Assembly (NCBI RefSeq): GCF_018861865.1
Contig: NZ_JAHLDV010000006.1
Coordinates: 90,667 to 154,666, forward strand
Origin: Clostridium frigoris
GTDB taxonomy: Bacteria; Bacillota; Clostridia; Clostridiales; Clostridiaceae
Reading direction: 5' to 3'
DNA: 64,000 bases
The notes under the pieces: model-generated
What the model was told of the DNA's origin: nothing
What the model saw: the letters and a program-made list of their open reading frames with translations, nothing else
The model's database searches: none
In this document: positions 16,385-24,878 of the stretch, one piece after another
Layout of the letters: every line of letters starts with the position of its first letter
Numbering within the stretch: position 1 is the stretch's first letter
Position numbers and translations under genes: made by a program

Positions 16385-16846
16385 TTACTTTATCAAATAC
16401 GACATTGGAGTAAATCTAATTCCACTAACAGTAAGCTCCTTATCTGTATCAAAAAAGCCAAGACGATGATACACCTCTACTGCATATGGAGATGAATTTA
16501 CTGTAATTTGACTAATATTATTCTTGCTTTTAGATTTCTCTACAACTGTTTGAAATAAACTTCTTGCTATACCTAATCTATGAAAGTCTTTGTTTACAAA
16601 AAGCATGCATATATGAGTAATCCCTCTTGTTGCAATTACTCCAATTAGGTCATTTTTATTTATACATCCCCAAAAATTTAATTCCCCTTCATCAAATTTT
16701 TTGATAATAGAATTGTAGGACACAAATTTTTTAAACTCTTTAATTCCTTGTTTGGAGTAATCAGGTGCTTCGAATTCCTCAAAAATTTCCCACACTAAAT
16801 TAAGAGCATTTTTTATATCATTTTTCTGCAGTTTTTTAATTTCCAC
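16385..16846 (-). CDS. GNAT-family N-acetyltransferase (b)
   Basis: 153 residues with a complete GNAT fold: I-x-KLQKNDIKNALNLVWEIF at the N-terminus, acetyl-CoA loop MLFVNKDFHRLGIARSLFQ (R-x-x-G-I-A), and the C-terminal SSPYAVEVYHRLGFFDTDKE ending MSYLIK. Close relatives are small unspecialised acetyltransferases; the acceptor is not known. The ATG at 16846 follows GAAAGGTGG with ordinary spacing. It stands between two gene fragments. Confidence 0.85.
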   Translation of the reverse strand: MEIKKLQKNDIKNALNLVWEIFEEFEAPDYSKQGIKEFKKFVSYNSIIKKFDEGELNFWGCINKNDLIGVIATRGITHICMLFVNKDFHRLGIARSLFQTVVEKSKSKNNISQITVNSSPYAVEVYHRLGFFDTDKELTVSGIRFTPMSYLIK

Positions 16847-16936
16847 ACGAAACCACCTTTCTAATAAAATATATCACCTCATATTTAACTTAAGTTACCA
16901 TATAATTATTTATGAAAATGCTCTAACTCGTCTGAT

Positions 16937-17152
16937 TTATATACATTTGCTTGGATTCCTATCAAACGTTCCCTCACTACACTTTTCTTCATAGATTAAA
17001 CCTGAAGGTAAAATATCCTTATTTAAAAAGATACAAAACTCTCTTTTTAATCTTTCTATAATAGCCCCTTCAGTTAATAAAAATGAAGTATTGTTAAATG
17101 TATTTAAAAACGAATCTTGCGAGTTTCCTAAACTATTATTTTGATTGCTCAA
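16937..17152 (-). pseudogene. N-terminal fragment resembling a homocysteine S-methyltransferase-family protein
   Basis: 71 codons. The segment LLTEGAIIERLKREFCIFLNKDILPSGLIYE resembles the first 45-50 residues of a homocysteine S-methyltransferase-family protein of about 300 residues, recognised from the family pattern only. After LIYE the frame runs into unrelated residues and a stop. The catalytic zinc cysteines would lie in the missing part. It is a remnant beside two GNAT genes. Confidence 0.5.
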
Positions 17153-17258
17153 ATCACATTACATCCCAATTTCCAAAAAAGGTTTCATTATGGTAAATAT
17201 GTCTTATTTATTGTTAATTATAAAATACTTTTCTCTCTAATAACTATTTTTTGTATAA

Positions 17259-17798
17259 TCAATTAATATAATCAGATTTTAAAATATTATAGTATAAAGT
17301 GATAACCTCTTTATTATCTAATAATTTTAACCTTTCAGTCCTTTGGAACATATATTTAAATCCACATTTTCCAATTACTCTTTTAGACTTAGAATTAAAA
17401 TCAAAATGTCCACACCAGATTAAATCTAAATTTAATTCATCAAATCCATATTTTATCAAACATTCTACAGCCTCTGGAATAAAACCATTTCCCCAGTATT
17501 TAGGATTAAGAACATATCCTATCTCCTTTTGCTCCAAATCAGAAAGACTATCATCAGGTTTCCTATTATGAAGTCCTATACTACCAATCACTTTGTTTTC
17601 TAATTTTAGAACTATAGCATATATTCCTTTATTTTCAATGAACATTCTTATTATCTCTTTACTTTCTTCCTCATTTTTATGTGTTGGCCAGCCAGCACTT
17701 GGACCTACTAATTCACTTTTAGCATACTCATATAAATCAGCACTATCATTTTCTTTCCATTGTCTTAGTATCAATCTATTAGTTGTTAATGTTTCCAT
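17259..17798 (-). CDS. GNAT-family N-acetyltransferase, RimJ/RimL type (c)
   Basis: 179 residues starting METLTTNRLILRQWKENDSADLYEYAK, the classic RimJ/RimL-like opening. GYVLNPKYWGNGFIPEAVECLIKYGF is the acetyl-CoA motif and NSKSKRVIGKCGFKYM the C-terminal motif. Relatives include ribosomal-protein and antibiotic acetyltransferases; specificity cannot be read here. The gene is intact. Confidence 0.87.
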   Translation of the reverse strand: METLTTNRLILRQWKENDSADLYEYAKSELVGPSAGWPTHKNEEESKEIIRMFIENKGIYAIVLKLENKVIGSIGLHNRKPDDSLSDLEQKEIGYVLNPKYWGNGFIPEAVECLIKYGFDELNLDLIWCGHFDFNSKSKRVIGKCGFKYMFQRTERLKLLDNKEVITLYYNILKSDYIN

Positions 17799-17921
17799 AC
17801 TTTTCTATCCCCTTCTTAAAACTTTTAGGTTCATCATCATATGAGTCAATATGAATCATCTGAACAGATAATCCCAGTTTCAAAAGTTACTTTATCTAAA
17901 AAAGAATTAAAATTGTATACA

Positions 17922-18734
17922 CTAATTAACCCTTACAAGCCATTCCTTCACTAATGAGTTAAATAATTCTTCCTGTTCTATTTGCAAGCTATGTCCCGCT
18001 CTATCCAGCACAGCGAAAGTCGCTCTTGGAAAATTTTCTAATATACTCCATGAATCTTTATATCCAACACAATTATCTTGTTTCCCTAACAATATAAGAG
18101 AAGGTTTGTCAAATTTATTATTTAACTTATCTACATCAAATGTGAATACATATCCATCTTTTTTAAGAGTTTGTAAAAATACCTTCTTGGCTATTTTAGC
18201 TCCGGATATTATTTCATTTTCACATCTCTCATAAATTTTTTGACTCTGAACCACTGAGCTAGAATTAAAACCCTCAGCCACTTCTGGCGTCAGTTTAGAC
18301 AACAACTTACTATCCTTAACCAAAACAATATGCTCAGGAACGTTACGTTTATTATAATCTGCTACTATAACTGGGCAAACAAGTAAAACACCATCAACTC
18401 TATCTGCCATTCTATAGATTACTCCTCTTGCTAAATATCCCCCATATGACTCACCAGCAAGTAAAAAATTTTCATTTGGAATGATTTTATTAATGAAACT
18501 AATTACAATATCAAGCACAATATCAGAGTTAGTAATCCATTCTGCACTCTCTGATTTGCCCATACCTGGCAAGTCAATATATATCCTTTTATAACCTTTT
18601 TTATCGCTAAGTACAGGTTCCATACATCCTGTCATTAACCTGTGATCTACATTATAACCATGCAACATAATTATTGGTTTTCCACTTCCTATTATTTCAT
18701 AGTTTATAAATATGTTTTTCACTTTGCATTTCAT
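17922..18734 (-). CDS. Alpha/beta hydrolase
   Basis: 270 residues with the alpha/beta hydrolase fold. The oxyanion strand IIMLHGYNVD is at about residues 21-30, the nucleophile elbow is G-E-S-Y-G-G (Ser 96), an acid candidate is Asp in LLGKQDNCVGY, and the catalytic His is in RAGHSLQIEQEE near the C-terminus. All three catalytic residues are present. The substrate is unknown; esterase or lactonase activity is typical. Start ATG after GGGGAAAAAAGG. Confidence 0.87.
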   Translation of the reverse strand: MKCKVKNIFINYEIIGSGKPIIMLHGYNVDHRLMTGCMEPVLSDKKGYKRIYIDLPGMGKSESAEWITNSDIVLDIVISFINKIIPNENFLLAGESYGGYLARGVIYRMADRVDGVLLVCPVIVADYNKRNVPEHIVLVKDSKLLSKLTPEVAEGFNSSSVVQSQKIYERCENEIISGAKIAKKVFLQTLKKDGYVFTFDVDKLNNKFDKPSLILLGKQDNCVGYKDSWSILENFPRATFAVLDRAGHSLQIEQEELFNSLVKEWLVRVN

Positions 18735-18804
18735 CCTTTTTTCCCCTTTACTAAATTACTTTTATTCTATTTCACTTAACACTATGTTTATTGATTTACT
18801 CATG

Positions 18805-19374
18805 TTATTTCTCATTAAATTTTAAAAATATTTTCGATATTAATTTAGTATAAACCTTGTGCATATGAGGTTCATTTGAATATATATTAACTTCATTAAT
18901 GGGAACCCATTTAACATCGCTATTTTCATCAGCTTTAACAATAAGTAATTCTTCTTCATCAGCTTCTACTAAGTAAGTAACTGATAAATGTAAATGTGGA
19001 GAAACATATTCTCCTCTTTTTATATGCCCAAGTACAGTCAATATGTCTAATGAAAATATTTCACAAGATATCGGCCTAACATTTTTTATACCCGTCTCTT
19101 CCTTTGCTTCTTTAATTGCAACAGCCAATAAATCTTTTTCTCCATCTGCATGACCACCTACCCATGACCAAGAATTATATATATTATGATGTACCATTAA
19201 CACCTTATCTTTTGCTTTATTTACTATAAATGCTGAACTTGTTATATGTGCTATCTTATTTTTTCTAGTCAAAACGTCATCAAATATATCTATACAATTT
19301 AAAATTAGTTCTTTATCTTTTTCTTCTTGAGCGTTATAAGGAATATATTCTCTTATTAAATCAATCCACTCCAT
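18805..19374 (-). CDS. Nudix hydrolase
   Basis: 189 residues. The Nudix box GHADGEKDLLAVAIKEAKEE continues into TGI and matches GX5EX7REUXEEXGU with Lys in place of Arg before the first conserved Glu. It should hydrolyse a nucleoside diphosphate linked to another group. The N-terminal helical region (IREYIPYNAQEEKDKELILNCIDIF) is an extension found in a clostridial subgroup. ATG at 19374 follows AAAGGAGAGAAAAT. Confidence 0.87.
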   Translation of the reverse strand: MEWIDLIREYIPYNAQEEKDKELILNCIDIFDDVLTRKNKIAHITSSAFIVNKAKDKVLMVHHNIYNSWSWVGGHADGEKDLLAVAIKEAKEETGIKNVRPISCEIFSLDILTVLGHIKRGEYVSPHLHLSVTYLVEADEEELLIVKADENSDVKWVPINEVNIYSNEPHMHKVYTKLISKIFLKFNEK

Positions 19375-19458
19375 ATTTTCTCTCCTTTTATAATAAAATA
19401 TCCTTTCAAATATATCTAACCTCTTCTTAACACTAAATTAATTAGAATAATATTGTTT

Positions 19459-20022
19459 TTATTTCTTCTTATTTGAATATGAAGTAGATTTCTTTTCTGC
19501 CATAAAAACATAGTAACCATCAATTTCAGTTATTTTTACACCACCAAAAATCGAAACCAGTTTGTTCTTATACCAGTCTTTTCTTTTAGTAACCATATAT
19601 ATTCTCCCACCAACGGCTAACCTATTAAATCCTTTTTCAATAAATTCTTTTGGAACAGAGAAATCCACATGATAAGGTGGATTTGAAATAATTAAAGTAA
19701 AGTCCTTTTCACTAATATTTTTAAATCCATCACTTTCACATACCTCAATTCCTTTAACATTGTTTAGCTCAATATTTTGCCTTGTAAGCTCTACTGCTCT
19801 ACTATCTATATCTGCCATAAATACATTAGCCACTCCTACTATTTTTGCAGAAAGTATTCCAACTATACCGTATCCACATCCTAGGTCTAATACCTTATCA
19901 TTATTCTTAAATTCAATAGTTGACAACATCGCTAACGTACCTTTATCAACATTTCGAGGTGCAAAAACCTCCTCTGATGTATTAAATTTCATATCAATAT
20001 CTTTTATATTTACATTTAACAT
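19459..20022 (-). CDS. SAM-dependent methyltransferase, RsmC-like small domain
   Basis: 187 residues forming a Rossmann methyltransferase: motif I KVLDLGCGYGIVG, acidic loop MADIDSRAVEL, and the N6/N2 base-methylation motif NPPYH. The presence of NPPYH and length of under 200 residues fit the RsmC/MTS family that methylates rRNA or tRNA bases, in a compact single-domain form. The exact target is not known. ATG at 20022 follows TGGAGGCATATAATA. Confidence 0.83.
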   Translation of the reverse strand: MLNVNIKDIDMKFNTSEEVFAPRNVDKGTLAMLSTIEFKNNDKVLDLGCGYGIVGILSAKIVGVANVFMADIDSRAVELTRQNIELNNVKGIEVCESDGFKNISEKDFTLIISNPPYHVDFSVPKEFIEKGFNRLAVGGRIYMVTKRKDWYKNKLVSIFGGVKITEIDGYYVFMAEKKSTSYSNKKK

Positions 20023-20338
20023 TATTATATGCCTCCAAAGTTTTTCTTACGTAAAAGTTTGTTGCATTATTGATTGTCATTGTTATGCAACACTTATAAA
20101 TTAATTATACCATTATATACAATGGTTAACTACTTGCCTAAAACTGAAAAAAGAACATAAAAATAAGACTAAAGAGATCTATAATCACTCATAAATTGAC
20201 ATACCACCTTGGGCTATTTTATTTCCTCAGATCTTTTCTCCGCCGCTTTTATAACTTAAACACCTGCTTTACATAACACATTAATACCTTTTACAAGAGT
20301 TACAATTACAAATGTTTCTTTTATCTGTTGATTTTAGC
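20023..20338. other. 316-base gap, no gene supported
   Basis: Between the RsmC-like gene and the broken maltose acetyltransferase gene. I see only short interrupted frames in it on either strand. A short Cys-rich stretch (C-x-C-x2-C) on the minus strand is interrupted by stops and I do not assign it. Confidence 0.6.
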
Positions 20339-20954
20339 TTAGCAATTATAATCATCAACATCAAAAACATTGTTTTTATAGTAATATTTACGGTCTTCTT
20401 CTGTAATTACACGAATAACCTTGCATGAATTTCCTACTGCTATCACATTATCTGGAATATCTTTAGTAACAACACTTCCCGAACCTATAACAACATTATT
20501 TCCAATCTGAACCCCAGGATTTACGACAACATTTCCACCAAGCCAAACATTATCTCCTATTGTTATACCAATACCATATTCATATCCAGAATTTCGTGAA
20601 TCAGGATGTATTGGGTGACCTCCTGTATATAGCGAAACATTTGGAGCAAATTGCACATTATTACCTATAATTACTTTTCCCACATCTAAAATGGTACAGT
20701 TATAATTCGCAAAAAAACAATTTCCAATTTCAATATTCTTTCCGTAATCACAATGAAAAGGGGCTTCAATATGTATGTCTACACCTGTTTTACCAAGAAT
20801 ATATCTTATTAATTTATTAATTTTTTTCGTATTCATCTGGTAGAAGGTGATTATACTCATATATCTTCTTTTTATTCGCCATTCGTTCTTCTGCTAATCC
20901 GTCTAACCACGACTTATATGGCAAACCCACAAGCATTCTATCTTTCTGATTCAT
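20339..20954 (-). pseudogene. maa: Maltose/galactoside O-acetyltransferase (Maa/LacA type), frameshifted
   Basis: Two overlapping frames make one protein. From ATG 20954 (after AAAGGTGG) the frame reads MNQKDRMLVGLPYKSWLDG through LLPDEYEKN and stops; a second frame opening at 20860 carries KINKLIRYILGKTG and the whole left-handed beta-helix with catalytic TGGHPIH. Joining them needs one A removed from an A7 run (T7 on the plus strand at 20821-20827), which gives a normal-length protein. So this is a single-base homopolymer frameshift, or a sequencing error. The hexapeptide repeats (IGNCFF, IGDNVWLG, IGNNVVIG) are otherwise intact. Confidence 0.8.
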
Positions 20955-21012
20955 TATTATATCCACCTTTCATTCTATATTAAAATGTACTCTCTTATAG
21001 AAATTCTTTATA

Positions 21013-21533
21013 TTAATTTTCAAAATCCTTATATAATAAACTTGGTTGAACCCCTTCATTATTTTGATACTTTCCACTGCAATATTCATCATATTCGCCT
21101 TCAATACAATGATAATATATTTGACAAATTTCAACCCCTGGATATATTTTTATTGGTTGAACGCAAAATATTTCTAATGTCCAAAACCCTTGAAACCCAA
21201 CATCACCAAAGCCTGCCGTTACATGAATGAATAATCCTAACCTACCAATAGAAGACCTACCTTCTAGCATTGGTACATATTTATTGGTCCCTGTGAACTC
21301 TACTGTTCTACCAAGATATAGCTTTCCTGTTTCCAAGACTAATCCCTCTTCTGGTATAAAAAGTTTTTTAACCTTATTTTCTTTTTTAATATCCAAAATG
21401 GTTCATCATAAACAAGCAATTCATTATGTAACCTCAAATTATAACTATTAGGGTTAAGTTGCTTTTCATTAAAAGGTTCTATAACAATATCTTTTCCTAG
21501 CTTTCTCTTTATTTCTTTTCCCGAAAGGATCAT
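21013..21533 (-). pseudogene. dcd: dCTP deaminase, frameshifted
   Basis: From ATG 21533 (after TTAGGAGTG) the frame reads MILSGKEIKRKLGKDIVIEPF to LLVYDEPF and then goes out of register; another frame continues LDIKKENKVKK to PSLLYKDFEN. Together they give a complete dCTP deaminase (dCTP to dUTP), with GRSSIGRLGLF, HVTAGFGDVGFQGFWTLE and the C-terminal lid. Restoring one T to the T4 run (plus-strand A4 at 21395-21398) reunites the frames with a linker of the expected length. The gene is dead, or the base call is wrong. Confidence 0.82.
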
Positions 21534-21576
21534 ATATTACACACTCCTAATTTCTATATTTTAATGCTCTTCTATT

Positions 21577-21723
21577 TTATATACTTATTGATTGAAGTAC
21601 TCCTTCAGGCAGGACAACTAAATCATCCATTTTTGATTTCCCCAAAATAGTCACTATACTATTTATATTTTCTGTACTATCAAATGAAATTGGAAACTGT
21701 CCTACAAGTATTGATACTTCCAC
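21577..21723 (-). pseudogene. N-terminal fragment of a nitrilase-superfamily hydrolase
   Basis: GTG at 21723, after TTGGAGG, opens a 48-residue frame: VSILVGQFPISFDSTENI, then DDLVVLPEGVL and a stop. This is the first 45 residues of a carbon-nitrogen hydrolase (the PEG glutamate is the first member of the Glu-Lys-Cys triad); the Lys and Cys parts are absent. It is a truncated remnant. Confidence 0.6.
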
Positions 21724-21801
21724 GTTTTCCTCCAATAGTTTATTATATTGTGAGATTCTTTTTTCAATCAAATTTACCTTACATACCAATCATAAAATTT
21801 C

Positions 21802-21999
21802 TCATTTACTGTTATTCTTTGTCCAAATTGTTCTTCTAATATAAAAGCCGGAGCAATCTAAAATACAAGGAATTTTTCCATTTAAATCATTATAGCAATG
21901 CTCACCACTCGTAGTTGATGGCTTTGATAATAAATTTGCAGATGGAGCTACTAATAAAGTTCCGCTTTCTTTATCAAACAATCTTACGCCTTCGTCATA
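21802..21999 (-). pseudogene. Sua5/YrdC (TsaC)-type fragment
   Basis: An open stretch without a start of its own contains LLVAPSANLLSKPSTTSGEH and YNDLNGKIPCILDCSG, the hallmark of the C-terminal half of the YrdC/Sua5 threonylcarbamoyl-AMP synthase domain. The N-terminal half is missing. Its upstream end overlaps the CAT-like gene's 3' end in another frame. An adjacent frame (EEQFGQRITVNEKFYDWYVR) looks like the tail of yet another protein. Confidence 0.6.
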
Positions 22000-22631
22000 C
22001 TAACAATTAACTGAGGCATAATTTCATCAAATTTTTCATAGAATTTTGCAATATGTATTCCGTCTACCAGCGCATGATTTACTAATGTAGTTGTAGGCAT
22101 TAGTATTCTATCATTTTGTCTAAAATAACGTCCAAACGTAATCCGTGGATTACAGTCAGATGGACTGGGTACAGGCTGTATAATCGAAGTATAAGTAATC
22201 CATGGTAAGCATGATACAAAAAAGAATGAATCTACTTTATTTCCATCATCCTTAATACCATTTGTTTTGGATAAACTTTGTCTCTCCTTAGCGTATTCTA
22301 AAAATCTCTTAAAATTCATAGAAGAATCTAGTTCACAATAACAATAAGTTTCATCTTCTAAAGCAACTGTATGAGATGTATTACAATGTGAATATTCAAT
22401 TATACTATCCCCATCAATCCTTCTTCTAAATTCAGGTATTTTATTTGCTGCATTTGCTGCTATATAAAGTATAGTTAAAAAAAAGGGCATTTTTTTTCTC
22501 TTAATCACATTAAATAAATTAGTAATGTCAATATTAACAGTTGCTCCAACATAAGGATATGCCATATTTCTAAAATATTCAAAGTGAGCTTTTCGTAGAT
22601 AAGAATTCATATCAATCTTTTTAATATTCAT
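21984..22631 (-). CDS. Chloramphenicol acetyltransferase-like acyltransferase (CAT family)
   Basis: 215 residues with the CAT trimer fold: IDMNSYLRKAHFEYFRNMAYPYVG at the N-terminus, FFLTILYIAANAANKIPEFRRRI, and the catalytic histidine region VNHALVDGIHIAKFYEKF (H-x3-DG) near the C-terminus. The start ATG 22631 follows AGGGGTGA; a further upstream in-frame start would bury that site. Relatives are split between true chloramphenicol resistance enzymes and CAT-like proteins of unknown substrate, so drug resistance is not established. It overlaps a Sua5 remnant at its 3' end. Confidence 0.8.
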   Translation of the reverse strand: MNIKKIDMNSYLRKAHFEYFRNMAYPYVGATVNIDITNLFNVIKRKKMPFFLTILYIAANAANKIPEFRRRIDGDSIIEYSHCNTSHTVALEDETYCYCELDSSMNFKRFLEYAKERQSLSKTNGIKDDGNKVDSFFFVSCLPWITYTSIIQPVPSPSDCNPRITFGRYFRQNDRILMPTTTLVNHALVDGIHIAKFYEKFDEIMPQLIVSMTKA

Positions 22632-22772
22632 ATTTTCACCCCTAATTATAAATTTAAATTTCATATAAACTTAGCAAAATTATATAGAAATTATAACATA
22701 CTCTCAAATCAAATATTGTAATTTTTATTTATTATGGAAATAATACCTATTATCTAAAATGCAAACTAGAAA

Positions 22773-22811
22773 AAAAGTTGACTCCTGTACACAATACAGA
22801 AATCAACTTTT
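22773..22811 (-). terminator. Terminator downstream of folA
   Basis: On the minus strand AAAAGTTGA pairs with TCAACTTTT, with further pairing of CTGTA and TACAG inside, followed by a run of T. It ends the thyA-folA transcript before the CAT-like gene. Confidence 0.8.
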
Positions 22812-22865
22812 AGTTTCATAACTTTTTTTTAATATAGTAACTATTCTTAACATAATCATAATGTA

Positions 22866-23366
22866 TTATTTTAGCACGGTAGTCCTTTTCAAAGTTAAAA
22901 AACTAAATGCTGTTGTTTCAGCCTCATCTATAAACCCAGTTTCTTCTTCTTTTATATTCCACTTTGAATAATCTAAAGTTGGAAAGAATACCTCAGCATC
23001 ATATTCCTTATGCACTTGTGTTAAGTGTATTTTATTACAATAAGGTAATAATAGCTTATATATTTCTCCCCCTCCTATAACAAAATATTCTTTACCATCA
23101 TCTAAATAAGCAAATAACGCTTCCTTAGAATTTATTACAGTTACCCTTTCATCATTCACTTTAAAATTTTTATTTTGAGTAATAACAACATGATGTCTTC
23201 CAGGGAGAATACCAGGAAGAGATTCAAATGTTTTTCTTCCCATAATAATAGTATTTCCAGTTGTTATTTGCTTAAACCTTTTTAAATCTTTTGAAAAATG
23301 CCAAAGTAAATCATTATTTTTACCAATAGCAAAGTTATCTCCAATTGCAACAATACATGTTAGCAT
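22866..23366 (-). CDS. folA: Dihydrofolate reductase
   Basis: 166 residues. It reduces dihydrofolate made by thymidylate synthase back to tetrahydrofolate with NADPH. The conserved IGKNNDLLWHFSKDLKRFK (substrate and NADPH loop), TIIMGRKTFESLP and FVIGGGEIYKLLLPYCNKI are present. Its ATG overlaps the thyA stop as TAATG, so translation is coupled and the two enzymes of the thymidylate cycle are made together. The gene is intact and of chromosomal type. Confidence 0.94.
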   Translation of the reverse strand: MLTCIVAIGDNFAIGKNNDLLWHFSKDLKRFKQITTGNTIIMGRKTFESLPGILPGRHHVVITQNKNFKVNDERVTVINSKEALFAYLDDGKEYFVIGGGEIYKLLLPYCNKIHLTQVHKEYDAEVFFPTLDYSKWNIKEEETGFIDEAETTAFSFLTLKRTTVLK

Positions 23367-24151
23367 TATACAGCCACGCTCCCCATATCTATTTTACCAA
23401 GATGCTTATAATCTATAAGTTTAACATCTTCCGATGTAAAATCATAGAAGTTTTTAATTTCTGGGTTAATCCAAAGTTTAGGAGCATCTAAAGCTTCTGG
23501 TTTCCTTGAAACCTGTAGCTGTAAACCCTCAATATGATTTTCATATATATGTGCATTATTTATAACATGTGTAAATAATCCTGCTTTAAGTCCTGTAACT
23601 CGCGCGATCAAATGAACTAATATTGCATATTGACTGGTGTTAAATGGAACACCAAGCGCCATGTCACCACTTCGTTGTACTAACATACAATTAAGTCGTC
23701 CATCAGTTACATCCCAAAGAGTTAAAAAGCAACATGGTTGAAGCGCCATTTCTGGAAGGTCTTCTATATTCCAAAGATTCATAAGCATTCTTCTATCTTG
23801 AGGATTATTTTTTAAAGCCTCAATAAGAGTATCAATTTGATGATATTTAGCTATTTGAAAACCATATGCTTTACCAATTGTTCCATCGTCGTATGCCCAT
23901 TCATCCCATATATGAACGTTTTGTTCCTGAAGTTTTTTTACATCATTAGATTGGTCTTTAAATATCCAAAGTAACTCTTTTACCGCTGTTTTAAATGCAA
24001 CACTTTTAGTTGTTAATATTGGAAATTCTTCTTCTAAGTCAAACTGCATAATTTGGTGAGGGAGCTTATAAGTTGAAACTCCAGTACGGTTTTGGTCATG
24101 ATATCCTCTTTTTAAAATTTTCTCAACTATTTTTAAGTATTGTCTATCCAT
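23366..24151 (-). CDS. thyA: Thymidylate synthase
   Basis: Converts dUMP to dTMP using methylenetetrahydrofolate. The active-site cysteine is in [12 protein letters not shown], the folate and dUMP contacts include [16 protein letters not shown], and the C-terminus ends IDMGSVAV as in ThyA. The start ATG 24151 ([13 protein letters not shown]) is chosen because it aligns with the normal ThyA start; an in-frame ATG at 24190 would add 13 unconserved residues and has no Shine-Dalgarno. The ATG follows the stop of a short upstream frame by one base (see 24153-24206). It is co-transcribed with folA. Confidence 0.93.
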   Translation of the reverse strand: MDRQYLKIVEKILKRGYHDQNRTGVSTYKLPHQIMQFDLEEEFPILTTKSVAFKTAVKELLWIFKDQSNDVKKLQEQNVHIWDEWAYDDGTIGKAYGFQIAKYHQIDTLIEALKNNPQDRRMLMNLWNIEDLPEMALQPCCFLTLWDVTDGRLNCMLVQRSGDMALGVPFNTSQYAILVHLIARVTGLKAGLFTHVINNAHIYENHIEGLQLQVSRKPEALDAPKLWINPEIKNFYDFTSEDVKLIDYKHLGKIDMGSVAV

Positions 24152-24152
24152 C

Positions 24153-24206
24153 TCATTCAACATAATTTTCCATAGCAAGAGAGTGTACATATGTACTCAA
24201 ACCCAC
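24153..24206 (-). promoter_or_regulatory. Candidate 17-codon upstream frame coupled to thyA
   Basis: GTG at 24206, preceded by AAAGGAAG at about 10 bases, opens a 17-codon frame that ends TGA at 24153-24155; one base later comes the thyA ATG (TGA-G-ATG). This is the arrangement of a translationally coupled leader. thyA itself has no good ribosome binding site, which fits dependence on the upstream frame. The peptide has no family I know. Confidence 0.45.
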
Positions 24207-24335
24207 TAAATACGCACTTCCTTTCTTATTTTGAATTCTTATATGAATACCACTAATTATTTTTGTTTTATGTATTTACTTATATTTTGTCTACAAATTT
24301 GATTATACTCCTAATACTAGATTAAAAACATAAAA

Positions 24336-24368
24336 ATAGAACTAAGGAAATTCAAACCATAGTTCTAT
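24336..24368. terminator. Hairpin terminator downstream of the 86-residue gene
   Basis: ATAGAACTA pairs with TAGTTCTAT, with T-rich sequence on both flanks, so it can stop transcripts in either direction. Confidence 0.75.
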
Positions 24369-24492
24369 CATTTTTCTTTCATTATTCTATATTAAGATTA
24401 GCATATATAGCTTAGCCAATTATGCCTTAACTATATCAACAATAGTATTATGCAATGCATATAATTTTCATCTTCATCCCCAATACGTCTAT

Positions 24493-24753
24493 CTATTCAG
24501 CATCAAAATCAATAAAGTAATTTTTCTCTGGTGTATGTATCGTGAGGGTTGCTAAATTAATATTGTCCTCTAAAATATCCACTTTGTATTCGAACATGAT
24601 ATCATCATTTTGCTTCTTCATGAATAAATAACTTCCTTCTTCTTGATCCTCGGCCTCATCACTTATTTCAGCGTAGATTTCTTCGCCACTGACTTCTCCA
24701 GGATATCCTGACTTTATTATTTTTTCATCTATTGCTTTAAAAAACTGTTCCAT
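24493..24753 (-). CDS. Acidic 86-residue protein of unknown function
   Basis: MEQFFKAIDEKIIKSGYPGEV then a strongly acidic middle (EEIYAEISDEAEDQEEG) and a C-terminal beta-like stretch (IMFEYKVDILEDNINLATLTIH) ending FIDFDAE. I do not recognise a family. It has an AAGGAGAGC ribosome binding site 6-7 bases before the ATG, no membrane segment and no cysteine. It lies directly downstream of dinG on the same strand and may be part of the same acquired segment. Confidence 0.65.
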   Translation of the reverse strand: MEQFFKAIDEKIIKSGYPGEVSGEEIYAEISDEAEDQEEGSYLFMKKQNDDIMFEYKVDILEDNINLATLTIHTPEKNYFIDFDAE

Positions 24754-24878
24754 TTTTTCGCTCTCCTTCTTTTTTTAATACCTATTTCTTTTCAAATCAA
24801 GTATATACTATACTTCTAAATAACAGCCTTAATCATTATTAATTAATGATCAGAGCAAAACCTCACTTATCAAGCATT

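Noticed and set aside
16113..16495. Plus-strand frames of 74 and 119 codons
   Set aside because: They overlap the YdcF-like remnant and a GNAT gene in antisense and have no recognisable domain or ribosome binding site.
20023..20338. Cys-rich frame and an EKRSEEI-type helix on the minus strand, considered as a gene remnant
   Set aside because: Several stop codons interrupt it, and the similarity is too weak to name a family.
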